Below, piece after piece: positions 51,892-60,804 of a DNA stretch of 64,000 bases. Both the position numbers and the translations under genes were made by a program. The notes below the pieces were generated by a model. The model was given only the letters and a program-made list of their open reading frames with translations, did no database searches and was not told the origin of the DNA. Positions within the stretch are counted from its first letter, which is position 1. Every line of letters begins with the position of its first letter. This DNA comes from Candidatus Sabulitectum sp. (lineage in GTDB: Bacteria; Fermentibacterota; Fermentibacteria; Fermentibacterales; JCC-6), in the NCBI GenBank assembly GCA_021107435.1, contig JAIOSV010000104.1, forward strand, positions 1-64,000, read 5' to 3'.

Positions 51892-53447
51892 GAATCTGGT
51901 GGTGAATGAAGTAGAGTTCTGACTACTTCATCAATTTCGTACTGGGATAAAGGCATTCGATCTACTGCTATTTTCCCCATTTGCTCAAGAGTTACACGAT
52001 TGGGATAGCGAAATGTTCTCAGGTCAGTAGCATTGACCTGCGTATGCCCATTGAATTGTCTGAAAAAAAGATCTACTGGAGTACTATTTAAAAATACTGA
52101 AAGACCAAACGTGAATTCCCTGTCTAAACCCTTGCCACCTGCATGATAGTAGTTAATATGGTTCTCAACCCCAATCCTCTCGGCATTCAGCCTGGTTGGA
52201 TCATAGACCACCGCAACGACACGACGACGCTCCTCTTTTGAACTGAATCGTTTTACCAGAACATAATATCCCTTAGGAATCAGCAAAGAACGAGAATCAG
52301 TACAATCGAGAATAGCGTTTGGTTTTTTCCCCTCCAGTTTTGGCCAATTTACCAAACCCGAAGAAAAATGGCAGGGGTAAATAAGCGGAACCGTGCTATT
52401 CTCCGGTTTCTGGAGCAGGTACTTTTTAGCACGGAAATCAATAACCCTGCCAGTAGACACCACAATTCCAAGATCACCCAGCGTAGCCGGAAGAGAAAAC
52501 ATCCATTCGGCTAAAACTGCATCTGAAGATCCAGTTGGCAGATAAATAAATGTATCCCCGTTTGAAGATCGTACAACCTCTTCATAGGAAGCAATATTAG
52601 ATGTTATCGGGTTAACTCCCTTTTTGCTCAATGAGACTTGAATTGGATCACCTGTTGGTTTTGCTTTAACTGCATGAACAATGATATTCTCTTGAAGTAC
52701 TCCATCATCGCCAAAAGCATCTTTTCTTGAATCAAAAACATGAATCCGCTTCAAGGTCATCTCGGAAAGTAATTGCTTACGAAACAGCCTGAAATATGGA
52801 CCGTTGCAGAAACTTCGAGGTAAAATTGCAACGAGCTGACCACCTGGTCTCAAAAGTCGAATAGACAAGGCGACAAAAGCAGCGTATAAGTTTGTTGCGT
52901 CCAATCCAATTGATTGAAGCAGGAGACGCTCACGGGATTGTGCTCTAATCTTCTTGTAAGGCGGATTAAGAATTGCGGCATCAAATTCTAACGAGCATTC
53001 ACTAAATAATCCGGCGTTCAAGGCACTGACAGCTGTTTCAATAAAATCATTATGTCGAAAGTCAGATTTAAATAAGATGTTTTCACGCTCTGCAATCGAT
53101 ACACAATCTTTCAAGGTTTCCTCAAGGTGTCGAAATAGAACATCATTCAATTCGAAGGCAGTACTATGAATGGAGTCAACCTTTTTATGCCGAGAACAAC
53201 ACTCTTTGACAAAAGCGGCGGTAAGACTACCTGTTCCTGCTCCTGCGTCCAGAACCCTTACTGCTTCTGGAAAATCATCAAACATTTCAGCCATGAGGCA
53301 GGCAATATTCATGGGAGTCATAAATTGCCCATGAGTACTCCTTCCGGCACGATCAAGTTCAACAATCGTTGAATGTCTGCGCTTCTCTGCTTGAACAATT
53401 GTATTCGCAACGGTTGCTGCACCAAGAGCTTCTCCCCCGGAAACCAC
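51888..53447 (-). CDS. N6-adenine DNA methyltransferase of the BsuBI/PstI system
   Basis: 519 aa from GTG 53447, about ten bases after AGGAGG. The SAM-binding motif I is VLDAGAGTGSLTAAF (about residue 64), and catalytic motif IV is ILNPPYKKI (about 160), an N6-adenine type. GQFMTPMNIACLMAEMF before motif I and the C-terminal target-recognition region fit M.PstI/M.BsuBI-like enzymes. It protects the site cut by the convergent endonuclease. It should be expressed first on establishment, as is usual for such pairs. Confidence 0.92.
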   Translation of the reverse strand: MVSGGEALGAATVANTIVQAEKRRHSTIVELDRAGRSTHGQFMTPMNIACLMAEMFDDFPEAVRVLDAGAGTGSLTAAFVKECCSRHKKVDSIHSTAFELNDVLFRHLEETLKDCVSIAERENILFKSDFRHNDFIETAVSALNAGLFSECSLEFDAAILNPPYKKIRAQSRERLLLQSIGLDATNLYAAFVALSIRLLRPGGQLVAILPRSFCNGPYFRLFRKQLLSEMTLKRIHVFDSRKDAFGDDGVLQENIIVHAVKAKPTGDPIQVSLSKKGVNPITSNIASYEEVVRSSNGDTFIYLPTGSSDAVLAEWMFSLPATLGDLGIVVSTGRVIDFRAKKYLLQKPENSTVPLIYPCHFSSGLVNWPKLEGKKPNAILDCTDSRSLLIPKGYYVLVKRFSSKEERRRVVAVVYDPTRLNAERIGVENHINYYHAGGKGLDREFTFGLSVFLNSTPVDLFFRQFNGHTQVNATDLRTFRYPNRVTLEQMGKIAVDRMPLSQYEIDEVVRTLLHSPPDS

Positions 53448-53550
53448 TATCGAAAAACCTCCTGTTCTTTCAATATCTTAACCTCTAATATCACAAAAAA
53501 CTCCAATATGCAAGTCTCTGAATTGATGAAATTGAAATCATAGAGCAGTC

Positions 53551-53574
53551 GGGCATGCAGCAAGCTGCATGCCC
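53551..53574 (-). terminator. Perfect hairpin after threonine synthase
   Basis: GGGCATGCAGC (53551-53561) and GCTGCATGCCC (53564-53574) form an 11-bp perfect stem with a 2-base loop, 14 bases past the thrC stop on the minus strand. No T-tract follows. It may be a terminator or mRNA-stabilising hairpin, or a REP-like element. Confidence 0.5.
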
Positions 53575-53587
53575 ACAGATATTACTT

Positions 53588-54955
53588 TTAATAATTGTTC
53601 TTCAGGAATTCTTTGAAAGCCCTGTATCCTGTTGGAAGGTGTTCGTATGACTCTTTCTTTTCTTCAAGCCCCTGCAGGCTTGGCGGTAACTTCGGATCAA
53701 AAGAGAGGATCTCCCTTATCTTCTCCGGGAACTTAGCGGGATGAGCCGTTTCCAGAGATATGCAGAGCTGGTTTTTGTTCACCTCTTCATCTTCGAGATA
53801 ACGCTGCAGTCCGGCCCAGCCAACGGAACCATGGGGTTCAAGAAGAAGCCCATGCTCTTTATATGCATCGCTTATCATAACTTCAGTATCTGTATCGCTA
53901 ATACTTACTGCATACATATCTTTCCTGATGAGATCCATATCAGGTGCATTACTAATTGAACCGTTCTCGTCCATGTTCCCGCCGTACAGTTGAACCAGTC
54001 TGGGTATATTGCTTGGGTGTCCCACGTTCATCGCGCTGGATATGCAGTTGAGAGATGGTTCGATTTTTTCATAAACACCTGATTTGACAAACTTCGGAAA
54101 CTCATCATTCTCATTTGTAGCAACCACAAACTTTTTAACAGGCAGCCCCATGTTCTTCGCAATAAGGCCACCGCAGAGGTCGCCGAAATTCCCGGAAGGT
54201 ACCGAGAAAACAACCTGCTCGCCCGGATCTCCCGACCGAAGCTTTGCGAAAGAATAGAAGTAATACATCGTCTGCGGAATAAGTCGTCCGATGTTGATTG
54301 AATTCGCCGATGACAGGTTCAGATAATCCAGTTCAGAATCACCAAAAGCCTGCTTTACCAGCGTCTGACAATCGTCAAACTTACCGTCGAGAGCCACTAT
54401 TGAAACATTCTTCCCGAGGGTTGTCATCTGCTTGCGCTGACGGGCTGTTACTTCTTTCTCCGGAAACAGCACCAGAACCTTCACATTGTTCAATCCGTAG
54501 AAAGCGTTTGCGATGGCGCTTCCGGTATCCCCGGAGGTTGCGGTAAGAATCAGCAGTTTCCCGTTGTTTCTGTTCAGGAAATACTGCATGAGGCGCCCCA
54601 TCATTCTCGCGGCGAAATCTTTAAAGGATGCGGTCGGGCCCTGATCCAGTCTCATGATGTAGTTATTGTTGTAGACATGTTCAAGAGGTATTTCGTAATT
54701 GTATGCGTCCATGACTATGCGCTTAAGGTCTTCATCCGGAATCTCACCAGCAAGAAATCTCCTGCTTACCTCAAAAGCAATCTCATAGTACTGAGCATCT
54801 GAGAACTTGAGGATTTCCTCCGGGGTCAGCCGGGGTATCTCTTCAGGCATGTAGAGGCCACCGTCAGGCGCTATTCCCTTAAGAAGAGCCTGCTCAAAAG
54901 AAACCGCAGGTGCTCTTCGATTCGTTGATCTGAAAAGTATCTTTCTGTTATCCAT
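53588..54955 (-). CDS. thrC: Threonine synthase
   Basis: 455 aa from ATG 54955, preceded by AAGGGACTTGG; GTG at 54985, overlapping the upstream stop, is the alternative. Type II PLP fold motifs are YMRLDQGPTASFKDFAAR-like (GPTASFKDFAARMM, PLP lysine), TATSGDTGSAIANAF and VPSGNFGDLCGG. SSANSINIGRL matches the long threonine-synthase subgroup. It converts O-phosphohomoserine to threonine. It follows the aminotransferase gene in a tight operon, which suggests linked amino-acid synthesis. Confidence 0.95.
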   Translation of the reverse strand: MDNRKILFRSTNRRAPAVSFEQALLKGIAPDGGLYMPEEIPRLTPEEILKFSDAQYYEIAFEVSRRFLAGEIPDEDLKRIVMDAYNYEIPLEHVYNNNYIMRLDQGPTASFKDFAARMMGRLMQYFLNRNNGKLLILTATSGDTGSAIANAFYGLNNVKVLVLFPEKEVTARQRKQMTTLGKNVSIVALDGKFDDCQTLVKQAFGDSELDYLNLSSANSINIGRLIPQTMYYFYSFAKLRSGDPGEQVVFSVPSGNFGDLCGGLIAKNMGLPVKKFVVATNENDEFPKFVKSGVYEKIEPSLNCISSAMNVGHPSNIPRLVQLYGGNMDENGSISNAPDMDLIRKDMYAVSISDTDTEVMISDAYKEHGLLLEPHGSVGWAGLQRYLEDEEVNKNQLCISLETAHPAKFPEKIREILSFDPKLPPSLQGLEEKKESYEHLPTGYRAFKEFLKNNY

Positions 54956-54981
54956 TCCAAGTCCCTTGCTTAGTTCTGCCG

Positions 54982-56214
54982 TCACCCCGACGACGGCAGC
55001 TGGTTTCGAATGCAGTCGGAGAGTCTCTTTGCTGCTTCCGCCAGCTGCTCCTTTGAGGCGAACGAAAAGTTGATTCTCATGGTGTTCTTCCGAGGATTCT
55101 CCCCGAAGAAAACATCCCCGGGCACGAATGCCACCTTGAATTTGATGGCTTCGTAGAACAGCTCGTGGGTATCAATTCCTTCGGGTACTGTGACCCAGAG
55201 GAAGAGACCTCCTTCCGGTTTGGTCCAGGTAACACCCATTTCTTCAGGGAAACACTCTTCCATGGTTTTAAGAAAGACTTCGAGCTTCGCACGATAGTAA
55301 TTCCTGCACTTCAGAATGTGTTCTTCCATGCCCATCTCGGTGAGAAAGGCAGCGCACATATCCTGATTGTACTTGGGGGTGTTCAGAACATTCCCCTCTT
55401 TGATGTTGGTCAGTTTCGCAATAACTTCGGGAGGACCGATGTTGAAGCCTATTCTCAGACCGGGGCAGAAGAGTTTTGAAAAAGTGTACAGACCAATGAC
55501 ATTACCGCCACCGCGCTGCTGATCCAGTGAGTAGATGGAAGGAATGGTCTCTCCATAGTAACGGAAGTCCCGGTAGGGGCTGTCCTCCAGAATCGGGATG
55601 TTGTGGTCTCTGCTTAAATCGATAAGAGCAAGTCTTTTCTCCAGACTCATGGTTATACCGGAAGGATTCTGGAAATCAGGAATAACATAGATGAACTTGG
55701 GTTTCCTGCCCTCTTCCTCCATAGCTTCTATTTTTGAGCGAAACCCGTCAACATCGGAGCCATCCTCCTGAATATCCACACCGGCGAACTCAGGACGCTG
55801 CATCTGGAACGCGACAATTGCTCCCGCGAATGTAGGCCGGTCCAGCAGAGCAGTATCTCCTGGATTAAGGAAAAGTCTTCCGATAAGATCCAGACCGTGC
55901 TGCCCTGATGATGTTACCATGATATTGTCATGGGTCACTTTGATATTGTCTCTTGCGAGAAACTTAACAATGGCATCAAGAAGAGACGGCTCGCCCTTGA
56001 TTGCAGTGTACTGCATTACTTTTTCAAGATTCTCTTCAAGTATCTTTCCGGAGGCAAGTCTCATCTCGTGCTTCAGGAACATATCCGGTGAAGGTAGTCC
56101 TCCGGCAAGCGATATGATCTCAGGATCTTTGAGAAGATCAAAGAGTTTGCCGATGGAGTACCCTCCATACACGCTGATATTGTCTGAAAAACGCGAATTC
56201 CAGTTCTGTATCAT
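54982..56214 (-). CDS. PLP-dependent aminotransferase (2-aminoadipate/LysN-like)
   Basis: 410 aa. Fold I motifs are ISLAGGLPSPDMF, MVTSSGQHGLDLIGRLF, YVIPDFQNPSG, LEDSPYRDFRY and GLYTFSKLFCPGLRIGF, with the PLP lysine in FSK. The LAGGLP start and NPSG are typical of the multi-substrate aminotransferase group including LysN, ARO8 and MocR-like domains without the DNA-binding part. Substrate may be branched-chain, aromatic or aminoadipate. It is between an unrecognised gene and thrC on the minus strand. Confidence 0.92.
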   Translation of the reverse strand: MIQNWNSRFSDNISVYGGYSIGKLFDLLKDPEIISLAGGLPSPDMFLKHEMRLASGKILEENLEKVMQYTAIKGEPSLLDAIVKFLARDNIKVTHDNIMVTSSGQHGLDLIGRLFLNPGDTALLDRPTFAGAIVAFQMQRPEFAGVDIQEDGSDVDGFRSKIEAMEEEGRKPKFIYVIPDFQNPSGITMSLEKRLALIDLSRDHNIPILEDSPYRDFRYYGETIPSIYSLDQQRGGGNVIGLYTFSKLFCPGLRIGFNIGPPEVIAKLTNIKEGNVLNTPKYNQDMCAAFLTEMGMEEHILKCRNYYRAKLEVFLKTMEECFPEEMGVTWTKPEGGLFLWVTVPEGIDTHELFYEAIKFKVAFVPGDVFFGENPRKNTMRINFSFASKEQLAEAAKRLSDCIRNQLPSSG

Positions 56215-56249
56215 GAGAGATTCACCTCCGGATTCTGATTGTTATTGAC

Positions 56250-57500
56250 TTAACGCTTCTGTGAACTCTCGGCAAAGATGGCCCTGATGCCCTTTTTCAT
56301 CATAGCTCTGCCATCCTTTGAGGCCCTGACAGCTTTGTTGAAAATGACTTCGCCAATCTCCATGCCAATGGCTTCGCGCTCTTCCTCGGATATGAAGTAG
56401 GTGCCCATGGTATCAAGTTCATGCGCGGTGCCATCGCTCTCATACTTGAAGGTCATGTTTGTGCCGCTCTCAAGAACTTTAAACATGTGATCTGTCCAGT
56501 TGAAACCAGGCATGCCCAGATCGGGGTTAATGTAGATGTGAGCAGCAAGACTGATACCCTTGATACCGCTTGCGTCCAGTTCCTTTGCGCACTGGATGAA
56601 GTTGGCTGCCGTGCTTCCGTTGCCAATGTTGATCTCGTAGATGGGCGAGGTGCCGTCTTCGCGGATGTACTCGTTCATGATGTTCAGAAGCATCCTGAAC
56701 TGAATCGGGTTCTGTGTGGCAAGAAGCATTGAAATCTTGATGTGAAGATTGGGCAGATCACGACCGTAGTAGCAGATTGCGACAATGGTACTCCAGCTTG
56801 GGTTCAGGAAGAAATTCCCGCCGGTCGCAAGGGCTGTGCGGGTAACGCCATCGAGATAAATCAGATGGTTGTTGTTGGCCACTTCAATTCCGCCGAAATT
56901 ACCGAAAGGAGTACCCTGGTTCTTCAGGGTAAGGGCGCAGGTTCCATTTTCACATTCATATCGCTCAAATTTTTCTCCTGTAACAGCTTCAAGCTCTCTG
57001 AACCTGGCTTCTGGCTGCGGTATTCCGATAAGATTTGTGCTGCAGAACTTGCTGGCTTTCATGATGTTTTCAGCCATTGCAAGTGTTGCCATAAGATCAC
57101 CATTGTAAATGTAGTTGTCGGTGAGGGCCACTACTGATATCATCTCCTGCGGGGCGAAGCATGGCTCTGCGGTTTCAGCGCTTTCCGCTATCCGTTTAAT
57201 CGAATTATGAGTAACCTTGGCCCCCTGGAATCCTGAAACCTGGCTTGTTCCTATCCCAAGAGAATCATTGTAGACTATTCCATTCGCCTTCTCAAAATCC
57301 GATACCTGAGCGAATTTGAGAACATTGGCTTCCGCCTCTTCGATTATTTTCCCGAAGCCCTTTTCAGCAAGGATCCGCTTCCTTGTTTCGAAATCCCGCA
57401 TTTTCCTTATGGTCTTCACAATGTGATCTGCTCCACCATGATGATTCTTAAGAGCGTCCATGGCTTTCATATCGGCATCTGACAGTAGCGGATACTTCAT
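56250..57500 (-). CDS. Unrecognised 416-aa cytosolic protein in amino-acid operon
   Basis: ATG 57500 follows GGAGG at the right distance; earlier in-frame codons are not supported. There is no signal peptide or membrane segment. Composition and alternating strands and helices (VVALTDNYIYNGDLMATLAM, PIYEINIGNGSTAANFIQ, GIKGISLAAHIYINPD) suggest an alpha/beta barrel-like enzyme. Notable conserved-looking stretches are NHHGGADHIVKTI, SLGIGTSQVSGFQGAKVTHN and YECENGTC with two cysteines. I cannot assign a family. It is first in an operon with an aminotransferase and threonine synthase, so an amino-acid role is plausible. Confidence 0.8.
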   Translation of the reverse strand: MKYPLLSDADMKAMDALKNHHGGADHIVKTIRKMRDFETRKRILAEKGFGKIIEEAEANVLKFAQVSDFEKANGIVYNDSLGIGTSQVSGFQGAKVTHNSIKRIAESAETAEPCFAPQEMISVVALTDNYIYNGDLMATLAMAENIMKASKFCSTNLIGIPQPEARFRELEAVTGEKFERYECENGTCALTLKNQGTPFGNFGGIEVANNNHLIYLDGVTRTALATGGNFFLNPSWSTIVAICYYGRDLPNLHIKISMLLATQNPIQFRMLLNIMNEYIREDGTSPIYEINIGNGSTAANFIQCAKELDASGIKGISLAAHIYINPDLGMPGFNWTDHMFKVLESGTNMTFKYESDGTAHELDTMGTYFISEEEREAIGMEIGEVIFNKAVRASKDGRAMMKKGIRAIFAESSQKR

Positions 57501-57867
57501 CGGTTCCTCCTGTTCAACCTCATACGAGGTTCGCCTGTGCAAGGCAGTTATAAAAAGAAAATACCCCTTTTCTATCTTCCCCCTCTAATTTGACTAAATA
57601 CGAGAGAAAATACACCTTTCGGCTCTGTCCAGCAATAAGGGTACAGGGCACCGAATGTGTCACAATCTCTGCGGGTGATGAATCAAACAAAACGGCATGA
57701 GAATACGAATGATGTTGTCATAACACCCTCCCTCTTCTCCAGGGATTCCTGTATGCCGAAAGCAGTAATGTTATCAACTCCTGGAACATTCTGATTGCTC
57801 GCAAGTACTTATCTTCTGTACCTGAATACTACTTGCAACAACTCATGAGCAGTGAAGGAAAAAGCTA
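57501..57867. other. Intergenic region between divergent units, no feature recognised
   Basis: 367 bases separating the amino-acid operon (minus strand) from the C25 protease gene (plus strand). It must hold both promoters. I could not identify convincing -35/-10 pairs, operators, riboswitch motifs or a small gene. The stretch is moderately AT-rich near 57580-57620. Confidence 0.5.
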
Positions 57868-60168
57868 ATGCTGAGTCTGACGATAGTGCTGCTTTGTGCC
57901 GGTTTCATTGAGATTGAAGTACATCCTGACCTTAACGGTTTGCATGTAATCAGCGAAGGCGTATTCCATCAAATTGTTTTACCTGATTCCCCTTTTCTGG
58001 GTTTGGAAGGAGAGCCGGATCTCCCCTTTATGCCTTTGAGATTTGCTCTGCAGAGCGGGCAGACGACCAGTAATGTAATTCTTCGCAACTGCCGATATGA
58101 TACGCTTCCCGGTTTTTACGATCTTGCGCCGGTAACTCCGATTCTATGCACTACTGGCACTGAAACCCCTTTCGTCTCACCTGATGCGCGTATTTATTCA
58201 AGTGACTCATTCTATCCTGAAAATCTACTGGAGCACTGGCAATCCGGAGTGCTGTGGGGAATGTCACTGGTAACTGCCTGGATAAGGCCTGTTCAATGGA
58301 ACCCGGTTACCGGACAGATACGGATTCTTCGCATGTCTGAAGTTGTTGTTGAATGCACAGAGGATCTCCGAAAACCAATGATTCGAGCAAGAACACAGTG
58401 GAGTGAAAACAGAGCCCTGGAGATTCTGGAAACCACAGTACTTAATCCTTGTGACATTTCTTCCTCCAGAGCCGCTATCGTCGAACCGGGGCAGTTACAA
58501 TACGGACAGTATGTAATTATCACAGCTCCCGAGTACCTGATTCCCATGCAGGAGCTTGCAGACTGGAAAACAGCCAAGGGCATTCCAGCTGGAGTCTTCA
58601 CGACGGACTGGGTTCAGAACAACTACCCGTGCCTTGATCTCCAACAGAGTGTACGGGCCTTTTTGACAGACTGCAGAGATGAGGGGGTCGATTTCGTTCT
58701 TCTAACGGGAGATAACGATATCTTCGAGGCTCGATTTACTTATCCGAATCAGTCCTCTTATACTCCACTTCCCTCTGATCTTTACTACGCTGACAACAAC
58801 GACATTCAGCCCGGTTTTGATATGTGGGACAGCAATGGAAACGGATTATGGGGAGAACCGGAAGACAGTCTCGACTGGCATCCCGACCTCTGGGTGGGCC
58901 GGGCATCGGTCAACAGCCTGGAAGAGGCGGAGATATTTGTGGACAAGGTCCTGATCTACGAACACGTCCAGACTGTCCCCGTGCTTCAGAACTCCGGCAG
59001 AAGATGGCCGGAAGAAACGCTGTTCGGGTATACAACGGGTTTCCTGCTTGAGGGGTCTGCAGCCCCGGGAAGCAGGTATGCTGAGTCTATCTCAGTCAAT
59101 GTTCCTTCTTTCTGGTTGGAAGAGAAGTGCTATGAATCATGGGGCAACAACTCAGCAGAAATCACGATTGCCATGATTAATAACGGCCCTCATCAGGTTT
59201 TTCATGCCAACCATGGTTTTGCAACCGGTATGTACACTGCATACGGAGATATATTCACTGTAGAAGACATTATGGAGTTACAGAACATCTCAAACTCGGG
59301 AAACGTAGCCATCTGGCATTCGATAGCCTGTGAACTGGGGGCCTTTGATACCCTGACATGCTGTGCTGACGCCTGGCTGAATGCCCCGGAAGGCGGTGGA
59401 TTCGCCTGCATGAACGCGCGGCCAGTCTTAGCAAGCTACAGTTTTCCCATATGTGAACAGTTCTATAACGCCTTCCTGGTCAATAATTTTTATGAGCTAG
59501 GCATTGCTCATGGTATGTCACTGGACTACCTGTGTCCACCAACGAGTGAGATGGCAGGCTGCATAATACAGGGCAACAACCTGTTCGGGGATCCGGAGCT
59601 ACCAATGTGGACGCTGCCCGGCGGCTCAATGATTGTAAGCTGCCCCTCCAGTATTGATGGCAGCTCTCAGATTCCAATACAGGTTTCGACATCAGAGGGT
59701 TTACCAATCGAAGGTGCCAGAGTATGTCTTCAGAAGGGGAACTGGCAGACCGGGGAAATCTATGAAGTTGGCTATACTGATATTGCAGGCCAATTGTCTT
59801 TGTACGCAAATCCCCAAACTCTTGGTGAAATCAATTTGACAGTGTGGGCTCACAACTTTGATCCAGACAGCAGGAGCATAACAGTCAGTTCTCTGGAGAA
59901 CATTACTATCCCCCGGCGCATCCTGATGAAGATCACCCCGAATCCATCAACAATTTCTGTTCAAATACAGTTCTCACTTCCCTGGCCTGCGGAAGTGCAA
60001 CTGAGTGTATTCGATATCTCAGGCCGCATTGTTTCTATTCCGGCTTCAGGACAGTATGGTTGCGGTCTCCACGCAGTAACAATAGATGATCTTCAACCTG
60101 GAATTTATTTTGCAAGAATTGAATCAGGTGATTTCTCTTCAACAATCAATTTCGTTCTAATCGACTGA
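57868..60168 (+). CDS. Gingipain-like C25 cysteine protease with sorting domain
   Basis: 766 aa from ATG 57868 after AAGGAAAAAG. A short signal (MLSLTIVLLCAGFIEIEV) precedes a beta-rich propeptide of about 200 residues. The caspase-like C25 domain spans about 210-590: YVIITAPEYL, FVLLTGDNDIF and DLWVGRASVNS. The catalytic His447 is in FHANHGFA, and Cys488 is in HSIACELGAFD. An Ig-like domain follows, and the end is a Por/type-A sorting domain (ITPNPSTISVQIQFSLP, VFDISGRIV, LQPGIYFARI). It is thus an exported, probably surface-anchored protease using a type IX-like route. Confidence 0.88.
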   Translation: MLSLTIVLLCAGFIEIEVHPDLNGLHVISEGVFHQIVLPDSPFLGLEGEPDLPFMPLRFALQSGQTTSNVILRNCRYDTLPGFYDLAPVTPILCTTGTETPFVSPDARIYSSDSFYPENLLEHWQSGVLWGMSLVTAWIRPVQWNPVTGQIRILRMSEVVVECTEDLRKPMIRARTQWSENRALEILETTVLNPCDISSSRAAIVEPGQLQYGQYVIITAPEYLIPMQELADWKTAKGIPAGVFTTDWVQNNYPCLDLQQSVRAFLTDCRDEGVDFVLLTGDNDIFEARFTYPNQSSYTPLPSDLYYADNNDIQPGFDMWDSNGNGLWGEPEDSLDWHPDLWVGRASVNSLEEAEIFVDKVLIYEHVQTVPVLQNSGRRWPEETLFGYTTGFLLEGSAAPGSRYAESISVNVPSFWLEEKCYESWGNNSAEITIAMINNGPHQVFHANHGFATGMYTAYGDIFTVEDIMELQNISNSGNVAIWHSIACELGAFDTLTCCADAWLNAPEGGGFACMNARPVLASYSFPICEQFYNAFLVNNFYELGIAHGMSLDYLCPPTSEMAGCIIQGNNLFGDPELPMWTLPGGSMIVSCPSSIDGSSQIPIQVSTSEGLPIEGARVCLQKGNWQTGEIYEVGYTDIAGQLSLYANPQTLGEINLTVWAHNFDPDSRSITVSSLENITIPRRILMKITPNPSTISVQIQFSLPWPAEVQLSVFDISGRIVSIPASGQYGCGLHAVTIDDLQPGIYFARIESGDFSSTINFVLID

Positions 60169-60276
60169 TAGAAAACTCCTGAATCACATGACATCCCGTA
60201 GGGAATGCTTTTCGAACTTTAAGAAAAATTCTGGAGTGTATACTCGTAAATTAAATACAGATAGTTTCAGGCACAA

Positions 60277-60531
60277 TTACTTATTGATTAATTCAGATAC
60301 TGCTCTTCGCACATACTCATCAAATTTCGGAACTGTAAAAGCAATAAGACCTCTTTCGGGACTGTAGGTTATTCCCTTGCCAATGATCTCTTTTCTAATT
60401 GGTGCTGCCTGCTTTACAGAAATTCCCAGCACATCTGCTACTTCTGTTGAGTTGGACGGTCCTGAACCCAATTCTGCCATAGCACGGACATACATCCGCA
60501 TGCTGAGTCTCCAGTGCATATATGTCGGCAA
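60277..60531 (-). pseudogene. C-terminal winged-helix fragment of an AAA-type ATPase
   Basis: 84 residues ending at TAA resemble the C-terminal domain of archaeal-type P-loop ATPases that end in a winged helix: YVRAMAELGSGPSNSTEVAD, QAAPIRKEIIGKG, TYSPERGLIAFTVP and FDEYVRR. Intact proteins have about 350 residues before this, including the P-loop, which are absent here. Upstream sequence in 60532-60804 does not restore the frame, though it holds a hairpin around GGAATC/GATTCC (60678-60695). The gene is therefore probably truncated by rearrangement. Confidence 0.55.
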
Positions 60532-60776
60532 CGATCTTTGATTGGCGGTTTCTCAGGTGGTATGGTCTGTTTCAAGCAGGAATCGGAGGCTTATTGGGAC
60601 GGATGGACTGCTTTGTGAGCAGGTTATGGGATTGCGGAAAATCCATTGTCCTATTGCTTAATGTTCTGCGTGTGCGGCGGAATCAGCAGGATTCCGTCGT
60701 AAACAAACTGACCAGCAGTTTGAATCGGAACGATTTAAGCAAAGAACACTAACCAGCTTACGCGATGACACGCTTG

Positions 60777-60789
60777 TTATGTGCATTTT
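60777..60789 (+). repeat. 13-bp inverted repeat, left copy flanking the phosphotransferase gene
   Basis: TTATGTGCATTTT at 60777-60789 is the exact reverse complement of AAAATGCACATAA at 61774-61786. The two flank the AT-rich gene 60805-61743 with 16 and 31 bases on either side. They could be ends of a mobile unit or recombination sites. Confidence 0.6.
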
Positions 60790-60804
60790 CACAATTATTC
60801 AGCT

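Noticed and set aside
60753-60790. Integron attC-like site near the phosphotransferase gene
   Set aside because: TAACCAGC and GCTTGTTA can pair, but the element is far shorter than known attC sites, the terminal box does not fit the consensus, and the matching sequence at the other end is inverted, not direct.
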